Part shown: positions 10,870 to 21,365 of the stretch, piece by piece
How the letters are laid out: every line of letters begins with the position of its first letter
Position numbering within the stretch: the first letter of the stretch is position 1
From: Absidia repens
Lineage: Eukaryota > Mucoromycota > Mucoromycetes > Mucorales > Cunninghamellaceae
Length of the DNA stretch: 64,000 nucleotides
Direction: 5' to 3'
Assembly (NCBI GenBank): GCA_002105175.1
Contig: MCGE01000003.1
Span: 806,001-870,000 of the forward strand
Notes under the pieces: model-generated
The model's database searches: none
What the model was told of the DNA's origin: nothing
What the model saw: the letters and a program-made list of their open reading frames with translations, nothing else
Made by a program: the position numbers and the translations under genes

Positions 10870-11760
10870 CATCCCGCCCACGTGAATCATTATTTATTTC
10901 CACCTTTTTTTGCCTCCGCCTCCTTTTTCATTTTCTTTTTCCTTCCTCTTTTTTTCTTCACCATTCAACTTCTTTGAGGTTATGGTGATATGAGATTAGT
11001 ATCAGGACTAGTTTAGAAAGGTTTTCAGCTCAGGGATTACAAGATGCTTCGGGAAACCTTTTCATTTTGGATCTGGATCTGGTTCCACCATTGGGTGGCT
11101 TTCTGGGCCTCCAATAGCTTAGTTTAGTATTATTTGTCATAGCTTGCATATACATTCAATAAAATATGTCAAGTAAATTGATAAATATGTCCCATTAGTT
11201 TCTCACATGTCTTGTACAATAGATCCCTTGTGCCATCTCCCTTTAGATTAGAGTTGAATGTTGTTAATATTCAATAAAAGATAGCTCTTTACTGTTTCTA
11301 ACCCACTGTTATAGCACATTAGATTCCTTTTACAATTTACCCTTATCTGGGTGTTGATAATTTATTAGATTTATTCTTCGTCATAATACATCTATTAGAC
11401 CTCTTCTTCTACTGAAACTCACGTTTTTTAGTTTTGTATTACTAATGTACCCCCAATAATACATGTCAGACCCATTAGATAGTAACAATACAATTATTGT
11501 GGCTTGTTCGAGAGTGCCCTACTATGTATTTACTTATATCTCCCCAACTATGACTACTTTTACAATTGTTCCAGAGACTGATCGCCCGTCCAAAAAAAAA
11601 TTCCATACTGTAGAGAGTTTTTCTCTGCGTTGTAGCTATCTCACTGTTGTCAAAAAAAAAAAAAATTTACTCGTGAGCTTTTTTTTTAATGGCCACTCAT
11701 ACAGATACGCCGAACCGTTTTTCAGTTACTTAAGCCATTCTCCTCCCGTCAGTGACTGAT
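10870..11760 (+). repeat. R1 dispersed repeat, long copy
   Basis: Head CCCGCCCACGTGAAT (10873-10887, E-box CACGTG at 10879-10884), pyrimidine tract, TTCACCATTCAACTTC, conserved core 11005-11080, AATAAAATATGTC at 11158-11170, then degenerate tail monomers including GACCCATTAGATAGTAAC near 11470, which recurs in the facing copy. No coding potential. Confidence 0.75.
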
Positions 11761-12639
11761 AGGCGATTCGGAGTCATTTCATACGAAAGGTGCTGCTATT
11801 CGTGTTCTATCACTCACACGAATTAGCCAAATTTTTCTGCCGGCATAGCTTTCAGAATGGCATCTTTTTTTTTTTTTTTTTTTTTTTTTGTAAATACGTT
11901 GACTAGGCCCATGAGATGCAGAACCGCAGGGAGTGTCTGATTCTATCAAAACCCATATTTCAACGACATTTCTATGACATCAACAGATAGGCTGATTTTT
12001 TTTGAAGTGTGAGCTTGTTTACATACAGTTACCAAAACGGTTTGAAGGTGGGAGTGTCCTGCACTATACTCTCCAGGATGACAGAGAATTTAAAAACTTT
12101 TATTCTTTTAGCTGCAGAGCTGCACCATAGTGATGATAGCATAGTGACAAAAAGAAAAGGAGAGGAACATAGTAGATAACGAATGTAGTTTTCTTCAAAA
12201 AAAATAATGAAAAGAATTCATTTTAGGCATTATTTGTCCAAGATTATCTTCCTGGTCTGTCTAAAATTGAATCAAAAGTACAAGTACTTGTGCAGTACTG
12301 TACAGTACAGTACAGTACGGTACAGTACGTACAATGGTCTACGCCATATTTTCCAGCGGATTCGCTAGGCCAAAAAAAAAAAATAGAAGGCCTTCCGAGG
12401 AATTTCGGTAAAGTATATATTTATAAATGAATGACAAAATAAGTAAATGCAAAACAAAGACTGTGCTGTCGTCTCGAATTAGACTGACTCAAATAAATAA
12501 CTGAAAGGGAAGAGAGTCACAATTCCTGTATTGCGGCCTAGAACCGCAATTCAATTGCTGGGATCCTTAAAGGAAGTAGTCATAACGCAGGAGGGGGATA
12601 TCATATAGCGATGGCAACTTTCATAGTGTGGCGTAGGTT

Positions 12640-13480
12640 TATTAGTATAGAAGGTAGATCTGGAATAAAAACAACCGGGTTTGCCAACAAATGACCTAAG
12701 ACAGCCAATCTGGTGCTAATGCTCTCTCATGGGAATAGTGATCATAGTTGATAAGAAATCAGTGTTTGATAAGACACTCACAAAATAGCCATTATAACGA
12801 ATTTCATTACTGTCTAATGGGTCTGAGTATGACTAGTAAAAGGATCTCTTCTATGGAAGACCAATGGCCAATACTAAAACTAATGTAAAAGATTCATTCT
12901 ATCAAGGTTTCTAATGGAGTCAGCATGTGAGAAGCGATTAGGGGATCTAAAGAATGGTCAACATTAATTTAAAGATACAATTGAAAAAATGAGGCATTAT
13001 ACTACCCTCAACAAAGCATAACAGAGATTACATATGTATATTTTTTGAAGCACAACCCCGGTTAACACAATTCAAAACAGGGTAATGGTAAAAAGGCATC
13101 TCTTGCACTGTACAGTACTGTACAAACATGAGCATTAATGAGACATTTTTATTGAAGCGAGTAAAAAAAGAGTTATTTATTCATATATATGTACAAAAAA
13201 CTACAAACTAACACTAAACTAAACTAATGTGGATTCAAAAAGCCAACTAATGATGGACCCAAATCTTGAATTCAAAATGAAAGGGTTTCCCCATGCATCT
13301 TGTAATCCCTGAGCTGAAACTCTTCTAAACTAGTCCTGCCATTATTCTAAATACAAAATAATTCCATAGAAGTTGAATGGTGAAGAAAAAAAATAAAAGT
13401 GAAAAAAAAGAAAAAGAGAAGAAAGAGAGAGAGAGAGGAAAAATAAAAAAGTGGGAGTAAATAAAAATTCACGTGGCGGG
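12640..13480 (-). repeat. R1 dispersed repeat, long copy
   Basis: Reverse orientation. Head at 13470-13480 (CACGTG at 13470-13475), purine-rich tract 13380-13450, core near 13270-13345 with GGGTTTCCCCATGCATCTTG, then tail monomers towards lower coordinates. Similarity may reach further left. A CRE-like TGACGTCA lies about 55 bp upstream of its head. Confidence 0.75.
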
Positions 13481-15417
13481 GTTTAAGGGGTCTCCCTTTT
13501 GCAAGAATTAAAGACTATTGTCATACAATATTGACGTCATGGTGGCTAATTTTATTAATGACACAACCTCCACCAATCTACAGATTCTCAACTCGTATTA
13601 TGGCAGTAGCAACACCGTTCAACAGTAGTGATATGGTGATGCGGAGGAGGGGCTGCGGCCGCCAACTCCACTCAACAGCACCAGGGTATTAGTTATCTCT
13701 CTTTAAAAATTTATATTCACCATTCAACTATGATAGCGTTACGATCCTCTTCTCATAATGTAACCATCATGATACGTTTGCATTGCTTATTTGCTATAAT
13801 ATATTTTATCACTCACCGCAGAATAGTTATCTTCACCCGTTCCATTGTACATGCAGTACAATAGCTTAATTTCCTACGTTATGTGTATTCCACAATAAAA
13901 AAATGATATGGTATTACAAAACAATAGCAGTCAACACTAAATCAAAGGGACAACATTAGCAAGGTATATATATTTTTTTATATATATATGGTACACAATG
14001 AATGAGAGAGGGTATGTTAATGGGATGTTTTTTTTCAATGTAAATACAAACTGTGACAAACCAATGATGTCCCCTCATTTAAGAAACGGAGGAGCCAAGT
14101 GGTGGAAAAGAAAAAATATGCAATCGGACTATGAAACAATAGGTCACTACCATATTTATACATACACAAATACAGTACAAAGAAAAAATTGTAACTCATG
14201 CAGATCCATACGAAAGTAACACTAGGAGAGGATATGATATAACATTAAACATGGTCCACTCTCTTATCAAAGAAAGGATGGTGATAGTGTAATGACTGAA
14301 GAAGAAAGAAAGACCCGCCTAAAGTATTCTTTTTTCCTATCAGCACGATAATTCATTAAGGGGAAAAAACGCTTTGATTATTTCCAGAGTTATTATGATA
14401 ATGGTATAAAGTTCTCTTTAATTATACAATGAAACAAGAATTGGAAAATAAAAGCCAGCATATCTCGATTTTTACAGTCCCAAATTAGTCAATCACCGAG
14501 TTCTTTTCAAAAACTTTCATCAGGGGAAAGAGGAACATTGAAGAATAGGGGCAGACGGGAAAATAAGCATGGTGCATGCGCAAGACAAAAAAGGCAATTC
14601 ACCGAGACACTGTTTGTTTTCCCTAAAGACAATGTGAATTCTTTTCTTAAGTTACTCTATTGTTATTAGCCCTTTTTTTTCCTCAGGTGATGTTAAAAAA
14701 ACCCTGATTCTGACTTTGTCATTGTTCGATTTTATACATGGGGTTGTTACGCTATTATATCAAATGAAGAGGAAGGATGAAATCTAAGTGGGTAAAAGAG
14801 GTTTACCAGTTGTCCCACAGTATTATTTAAAATAAAAGGATCGTACTGACAAAAAAAAAAAAAAACAAAAAAAAAAAAGCGGCAAATTGAGATAGAGTAT
14901 ATGATATACGGTTTATTTATGTAACATCAGTGCGTTGCTAATTAAAGCAATAAGACAAAAATGACACTGACAGGTTTCTACGTCAGTCTGTTAATAATTA
15001 GATCCATAACAATGAAAAAGAAAGCACAATGAAATGATGAATCGATAACCAGACGTATTGCATGTGAGCCACGTTTTGGTCATTTGAAGACATTTCTGTT
15101 ATTATTATTTTTTTGCGGAGATTGACCAAACTAAGAAAATGCGTAAAGCTTTTACTTTGTGATTGGCTAGCTGATCCAAAAGTCTCTACCCCAAAGGGAA
15201 TAAGATTCTCTTTCTTAATGCCGTCTACCTTTTTTTTTGCCCTATCTACCTCCCTACTGAAATTCTTAAATTTGATGAACACAACAAGTAACAGCTTATT
15301 GTGAAAAAAGGGGAAATCATTGACAATTGGGGAGATAGACAGATTTTCATATAAAATGGACGGTTCAAATTTTTTTTTTTTTTTTGGTATCCATTCTATA
15401 CTCATCTATTGTTAATC

Positions 15418-16240
15418 ATGAAAGCTTCTTCCAACGTTCGTAAAAACTCCTCGTCTACTTCAGCAAGCACACAAAAAATTGGCCGACCTATCAATTGTTT
15501 TATGGCCTTCCGCTTGGAAAAACATCGGGAAATCTCATCCCAATCACCTGGGCTCAACCATCGTGATATTTCTAAAATCATTGCTAAATGGTGGAAAGAA
15601 GCCACAGACATTGAAAAAGCCCCTTATCGAGCTATTGCAGAAAAAGCTAAGGCCGAACACGCAAAAAAGTAAGTCTATAAATCAATCCCAGTGCACAACG
15701 GAGTTTGAAGCTCATCATTTTCTCTCTTTAAAATAGGTATCCAAACTATAAATATAAACCTGTCAAGAAATCTGAACGTAAAGTACGACCTTACCATCGT
15801 CGAGAGAATGCTGCTACACGTGAACAAAAGTCCAATGCTAAAGAGAACTTTTGAAACAATGGCTTGGTGAAGAAGACGATGAAGAAACAGACAGCAAAAG
15901 CGAAGCCTCTTTTCACTCGTCAAGTACCAGCAGCAGCAGTAGCTCTTGCAGTATGAAAACTCAACCTTTCTTTGATGACGCATCTATCAAACATGAACCA
16001 ATACGACAAGAACATTATTCTTTATTTTCTTCTCCTTTGTGCCAGCCTATGTTTTATGACAACTTTATTTACGACAATGAAATGATACCGACTGACGCCA
16101 TTTCCGACTGTACCCTTCCTTCATCCCAATTTAACACAGTTGACCTGGTACCTGAATTCTCATCCTTAGAATTATTTAATATTCCTGACTATGTCAATCT
16201 TCAAATGCTCTCATTGGATAATTCCTCTTTTATGTTATGA
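15418..16240 (+). CDS. HMG-box (MATA_HMG-type) transcription factor, apparently frameshifted
   Basis: Predicted sequence-specific DNA-binding protein of the nucleus. Exons 15418-15668 and 15737-16240. The HMG box covers about residues 22-95: GRPINCFMAFRLEKHR, NHRDISKIIAKWW, then YPNYKYKP as in mating-type-like HMG proteins. A nuclear-localisation-like basic stretch follows. The frame stops at TGA 15852-15854, but the overlapping frame continues without a break to 16240 with an acidic, serine-rich, possibly activating tail. Exon length is one base short of a multiple of three, and one more T in the T4 run (15849-15852) would give 251 residues. The neighbours are not the usual sex-locus genes (TptA, RnhA), so a mating-type role is not supported. 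Confidence 0.8.
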
Positions 16241-16596
16241 TCTTTCATATACTGTGTACCCCTCATTTTTATGTTTTTTTTTTTCTTTATTCTTGCCCTC
16301 ATGCCCACATTTTATTATTATTATTATGCCTATGGTTGTTTCTAAATCCCACCTATAAGTGGTTGTTTTATTATGTTATATTATTAGTGTTTTTCTATAT
16401 ACCAATCATACGATCCATCATTTAATTTCTATACATACAATATTATAATAAATTGATATCTCTTTGGCTGGCCCTTCCAAAAATTACCTGCGGGGATTTG
16501 AAATCCGAACCACTTTTTTTTTCTTTTTTTTTTTTTTTTTTTTTTTTTTGGGGGGGGGTTGGGCGTCTTTCTTTATCTTTTATAGCGGTATCCATC

Positions 16597-17713
16597 ATGC
16601 CGATGCCAACAGTAAGTTATATGTCCAACGACAACAATTGATTGAATGTTAATTATCTTTTCTCTTTTTTTTCTTATTATAATGCTAGGACAAATTGGAT
16701 TCGGTGAACAATGTAAGTATCAGAGTTAACACTTTAATCCAGACACTATTCACACAATTAATTCTCTTTTGAATTTATTATCTTTCACTCTATAGGAATC
16801 CTCGCTTATTTCTTTCATGAATACACCACTGATATACCAAAAGTAAGTGGACGATAACGAAAACAACAACAAAAAAGGATGGGAAGATCTAGAGCTGATA
16901 AACAACCCCGTTTCCTTCATCTAAACACTCGCAACAGGGACGCACAACTCGATCTCACCATTGATTACTACCACGCTTCCACATTACCTCCCAGTCTTGT
17001 TGATTGGACTTTCCAACTGACGAAAAAAATCTTCATCATCTTTACGTGGCATCTAACGATGGTTGGAGCGAGTCTGGCAAAAAGGCGGAATTACAGGCAC
17101 CGGAAGCCCGATACTTGGTTGCACGATCGACTCAGGATACCACAGACCTTAAGGGGTTCTTGATGTTTCAAATGGTGCAGGAAGAAACAATGGACGATGA
17201 TTATATGGCTGAAGTGGCTTACTGGTAAAGGATATTAGTGGTTGTGATGGTATTGGTAATGGTAGTGGTACTAATGGGCAAAGGGGGGGGTGGTTCGTTT
17301 CATTGTAGTTATGAACTTCAATTGGTCGAGGCGGCAAGAAATCAAGGCCTAGGTGAATATCTAATGGGTCTTTTGTTCCAAATTGGTCATCATTGGAAAA
17401 TGGAAAAGGTCATGCTGACAGTTTTCAAAGGTAATATTTACTTATTTCATTGAACCTGAGAAATTGATACTGACCTTTTTTTTTTTTTTTTTTTTTTTTT
17501 TTGGACCAAAGATAACAAAGGGGCGATGCGGTTCTATACCAAGAAAATAGGGTAAGTCAAAACGAAATGATTTGCCCAGCACAAAGGAAGAAAAGACTAA
17601 CGGCTTTTTGGTGCCGGATTAGATTCAAACTGGATGAAATATCACCTGGGGCCTGCTTATCACCAAGAAAAGCGAGAAAGTTTGATTATGAAATCCTCAG
17701 CAAACCATGTTAG
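16597..17713 (+). CDS. NAA40: N-alpha-acetyltransferase 40 (histone H4/H2A N-terminal acetyltransferase), frameshifted
   Basis: GNAT enzyme that acetylates the N-terminus of histones H4 and H2A. Exons 16597-16611, 16689-16712, 16796-16842, 16938-17224, 17309-17430, 17512-17551, 17623-17713; 208 residues once the break is allowed for. Family landmarks: LVDWTFQLTKK, AEVAYCYELQL, acetyl-CoA loop NQGLGEYLM, KVMLTVFK and C-terminal DYEILSKP. The reading frame changes at the A7 run 17023-17029, between LTKK and HHLYVASNDGW; eight A would restore the conserved sequence, and total exon length is one base short. It may be an assembly homopolymer error or a real lesion. The start is the least certain part. 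Confidence 0.85.
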
Positions 17714-17924
17714 CGGCCTGGGTATCTTCTAATCATGCAAATACAAAAATAAAAACCTTGGAGCGGACCAGTTTTTTGTGTGGATGTGGCTTATCTGAAA
17801 GGCTGTCACTTAATATCCCGCTTCTACTCCCAGCATTTTTTTTTTTGAAAAAATTACTTCCTCTCTTTCCTTTTTTTTTTTTTTTTTTCTACATATCTAT
17901 CACAAAAACCGATCGTATTTCACC

Positions 17925-18227
17925 ATGTATTTGATGTATTATTTGGACAAGAAAGGTGAACGTGTGTATACTCTCAAGGTAAGAAAATAGCATATATGAG
18001 ATGAGTGAGAATGGTATAGAAAAGGGATAAGCGAATTTTGACAGACTGAAGGACTAACCCTTTTTTTCTTTGATTCCTCAACATAGAAAGTAGATCCTTT
18101 CGGTAACGCCACCAAATCTGCCCATCCTGCTCGCTTCTCACCTGACGACAAATTCTCTCGTCAACGTGTCACCATCAAGAAGAGATATAAGATCTTATTG
18201 CCTCAACTTCCTGCTCGTCCTTTGTAA
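17925..18227 (+). CDS. NOP10: H/ACA ribonucleoprotein subunit Nop10
   Basis: 64-residue protein, the family's usual size, part of the H/ACA snoRNP (Cbf5, Nhp2, Gar1) that guides rRNA pseudouridylation. Exons 17925-17978 and 18087-18227 with a 108-nt intron. [19 protein letters not shown] at the start, then [18 protein letters not shown], are near-invariant in Nop10. Lies 211 bp after the NAA40 stop in the same direction. Intact. Confidence 0.95.
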
Positions 18228-18653
18228 ATGGATTCCTCCCCTATCCTTTATCCACACCGTTTCGCTCTCTTCCCTTCAATAGTTTATTATTATCTTTTCA
18301 TTCTTCATTGATACATCTGATATCTTCCATTTCACTGCACCACCTCTTCACTCACATACACTACACTATGATTATTTGCCACATATCTTTTTTTTTTTAC
18401 ATCATTTTGATTTATTTCATGTACAAATTTTGCTTGAATAATAATAAAAAAAAAGAAACGTTGTTACTATTTTACATTATTATTGTGACATATTTCTATC
18501 TGGTTGGTTTTATTCAGGATTTATTGTAGGGATCATTGTAGTGATAGTTTATCTTAAGATGGCGTTCGGGATTTGAATGTTTGCCGAAAAATCCAACAAA
18601 AGCCTGACCTTTCTTTTCTCTTCTCTTATTTTTTTTTTTAAACAGTGACAAAC

Positions 18654-19754
18654 ATGGCCAATTCCAAATTCGAATACGTTCGATTTTTTGAACAAAACGA
18701 TAGCTTGTTACCCAACACATATATTGTTATACGTATTGATGGTCGTGGTTTCCATAGGTAATTCCCAATGCGATCTCAGGCTATTTGATCCACAGCATGC
18801 TCAAGCCAGTCCCCCATTTTTTATTGTAGATTCTCTCAAACGCATGACTTTGCCAAACCCAACGATAGACGAGCCATTGATCTGATGAATTACTGTGCAA
18901 TCCAAGTTATGAAGGATCTTCATGATATTGTCATTGCATATGGCCAAAGCGATGAGTATAGGTGAGATATACGTATATTCAGACGAGCGTGTGCTAAACA
19001 TATACTGACTACTTGCTTCACTGCACTATTCTCTAGTTTTGTGCTTCCCAAAAGAGCAACTTGTATTCAAGACGCTCCAGGTAATGTTGTATTCCATCCT
19101 ATTCTCCTTCTACTAGAAAAAATATAATCTCCTTCGCTTATCTCTCCTGATATTTTTGAAATAGCAAATTAGCCTCAACGGTGGTCAGTTTATTCACATC
19201 CAACTATGTGATGGGTTGGCACCAATTCTTTGACGATGCAACACCTCTGCAATATGCCCCTAGCTTCGATGCACGAACCGTATGCTATCCCTCAAATCAA
19301 AATTTACGTGATTACTTGTCTTGGAGGCAGGCAGATTGCCACATTAACAACCTTTACAACACTACATTTTGGAGCTTGGTTCATGACGGGTTGACCGAAA
19401 TCCAAGCTGAAGATAAACTCAAGGTAAACCGCCCCCACCTCTCTTTCTCTCTCCTTTTCCCGTTCGCCAACCCCATCTCATGCGCTCATTTTGTCTTTTT
19501 CTATTTTTTAATGTCAGGGCACTTTTACGAAAGACAAGAACGAAATCTTATTCAGTCAATATGATATCAATTACAGCAAAATTGACCCCATCTACCGCAA
19601 AGGCTCCACTATCCTTCGATTGAAACGTGAGGTTACCAGTATCTCCCCACGCACTGGCGAACAAGTCACTCGTATCAAAGCTACACCTACCGCTGTGTAT
19701 GATGATATCATTGGTCAAGAATTCTGGGATCAACATCCCACTTTACTACAATAG
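18654..19754 (+). CDS. THG1: tRNA-His guanylyltransferase, frameshifted
   Basis: Adds G-1 to tRNA-His. Exons 18654-18757, 18830-18961, 19037-19080, 19165-19423, 19518-19754; 258 residues allowing for the break. Metal-binding motifs [12 protein letters not shown] and YGQSDEYSF, and the later MGWHQFF and [15 protein letters not shown], mark it clearly. Within exon 3 the frame changes after FVLPK: the expected [11 protein letters not shown] continues in another frame past the A4 run 19050-19053, so one A appears to be missing, and total exon length is one base short. Otherwise complete and ending normally. Confidence 0.9.
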
Positions 19755-20355
19755 ACTTACCCTTTAGAATTAGTGCTACCCCTTGGTTTTTTTTCTCTGA
19801 TTGTTTAGACTTCTTAGAATACTCGTCTTCATTTTTTTTTTTTTTGTTATTTTGGCCTCTATTTACATATTATTCATATCATTTGTGATCATCATTATTA
19901 CTGTTATCCAATTAAATCATATTTTACAACATTTATGGTGCAAACAAGAGATTGGGAATGAACAAAAGATTTTATTACCAAATGTGTGTGTGTGTGGATA
20001 TGTGAATGTGGGATGCTAATATTACTGCTAAAAGGAAATGTATTTATACAAATTATTATGTATAGTATTGTAAAAGCAAACGGCTACCATTGTAGTAAAA
20101 GACGATCAAGAAGGGTGAGATGTTTATTCGTTTATTATTCGTGTGTATATGGAAAAAATGCTACTATTGCTACTGCTACTATAAAACATGAATATGGTAG
20201 AGGGGCGATATTATCATGCTAAACATGGGGACTGAGTGGATATTTCTAGTACTAAAAGATAATAGAATGTGTGTAAAAAATGGACAGAAGGGAAAGCTAT
20301 GCTAAAATTTGTGTGGAAGTGCAAAACAAAAGAAAACAAAAAACACTAGCATAGA
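19755..20355. other. Convergent 3' intergenic region
   Basis: Between the THG1 stop and the stop of the minus-strand BORCS6-like gene. AT-rich with T runs and small GT and CTA microrepeats; no coding signal. Expected to hold the two 3' UTRs. Confidence 0.6.
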
Positions 20356-21056
20356 CTACTTTTTTGCTGTATTCTTTTTGAATACTTCATCGTGCGCTTG
20401 ACGGACCTTATGTGTATACATTTCAATTTGGTACTTCATTGTATCTGACATATGCATATAAAAAAGAAACAGAAAAACTTCAGTGTAATCCTTTTTTATT
20501 TGTATTTGTGCGCATGAGTATATGATCCACTTTACCTTGTTCACTTTCCATCTGTTGGATATCCTTAATCAAAGAGCGGCATGTCGCCAAAGTAGCCTCC
20601 AAGGTTTCCTGACGATTCGTTTCGAATACTGCCACAATATCATTTACCATTACATGCATACGTTGTGCTGTTTCTATATCCAACCCCGTCACAAGAAAAG
20701 CAAGGTTCAGTGATGATGGTCGTTTTTGTTTTGTTTTTGCTACCTTGTAATGCAGATTCACTGATACGATTCAAGTTCATATAGTAATTTTCCAAAAGTT
20801 GCGGATCCAGTTTCGTCAGAGGACTAAACAGTTGTGGTGGTAGGTTTTCTTCTTCCTTACTTCCCAAAACCTCTTGTGTTCCATCAGCAGACTTCCTACT
20901 TTCAGTGGGAGTGTTGAGTACGTGTTTGTTATTAAGGGACGAGGCATCGTAAACAGAGTTCATTTTGGTGGTTTGGTGTTCTATGCAAGGTATAATCAAT
21001 AAAAAATCAATAAAGAGTTATCAGTTTGTTATTTTAGGTTTACCTTTAGAGTCCAT
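20356..21056 (-). CDS. BORCS6/lyspersin-like coiled-coil protein (tentative)
   Basis: Exons 21044-21056, 20744-20980, 20536-20673, 20356-20444 join in frame to 158 residues. The N-terminal ~65 residues are polar and disordered. From KLDPQLLENYYMNLNRISE onward it is helical with heptad-like spacing (VNDIVAVFETNRQETLEATL). The LDP-x-LL opening and helical length resemble the C-terminal domain of BORC subunit 6 (lyspersin), which acts in lysosome positioning, but the match is weak and another small coiled-coil complex subunit is possible. Splicing is well supported; function is not. Confidence 0.55.
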
Positions 21057-21365
21057 TTCAATAGATGTGTGTGGGAGCGTGTGTATATAAGAGGGTGAGA
21101 GGGAGAAAGTAAAAGAAGGAGCGGGAATTCAAAAAAGACGACACGCATGAATTTTTTCTACAGGACTGCTCCTATGATTTCAATATTCATAAAAAATCAA
21201 CACAGTCATTATTGGTTTAAATAAAATACATATATAATGTGAGAGGAAAGTGAATATTTTACAAAAAAAATAAAAATAAAAAATAAAGTAAAAACAACAA
21301 AACAAAATAAATAAATAATAAACTAAACTACTAGGGCATCAAAAAAAAAAAAAAAAAAAAGTACA

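Larger units (their letters stand above)
10659..15417. other. Gene-free, repeat-rich interval
   Basis: Holds two R1 copies whose tails face each other (10870-11760 plus; 12640-13480 minus), GTAC palindromic microsatellites (12278-12331 and 13109-13122), poly-T runs (11866-11889) and a perfect CRE-like TGACGTCA at 13532-13539. The stretch 13500-15400 is AT-rich without convincing coding potential; its end presumably contains the promoter of the HMG-box gene. Confidence 0.6.

Noticed and set aside
13998..14219. 73-residue frame in the 10.7-15.4 kb gap
   Set aside because: No domain, no splice context and biased composition; probably chance.
15418..16240. HMG-box gene as the sexM/sexP mating-type locus
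   Set aside because: Flanking genes are NAA40, NOP10 and THG1, not the triose-phosphate transporter and RNA helicase that border known Mucorales sex loci.
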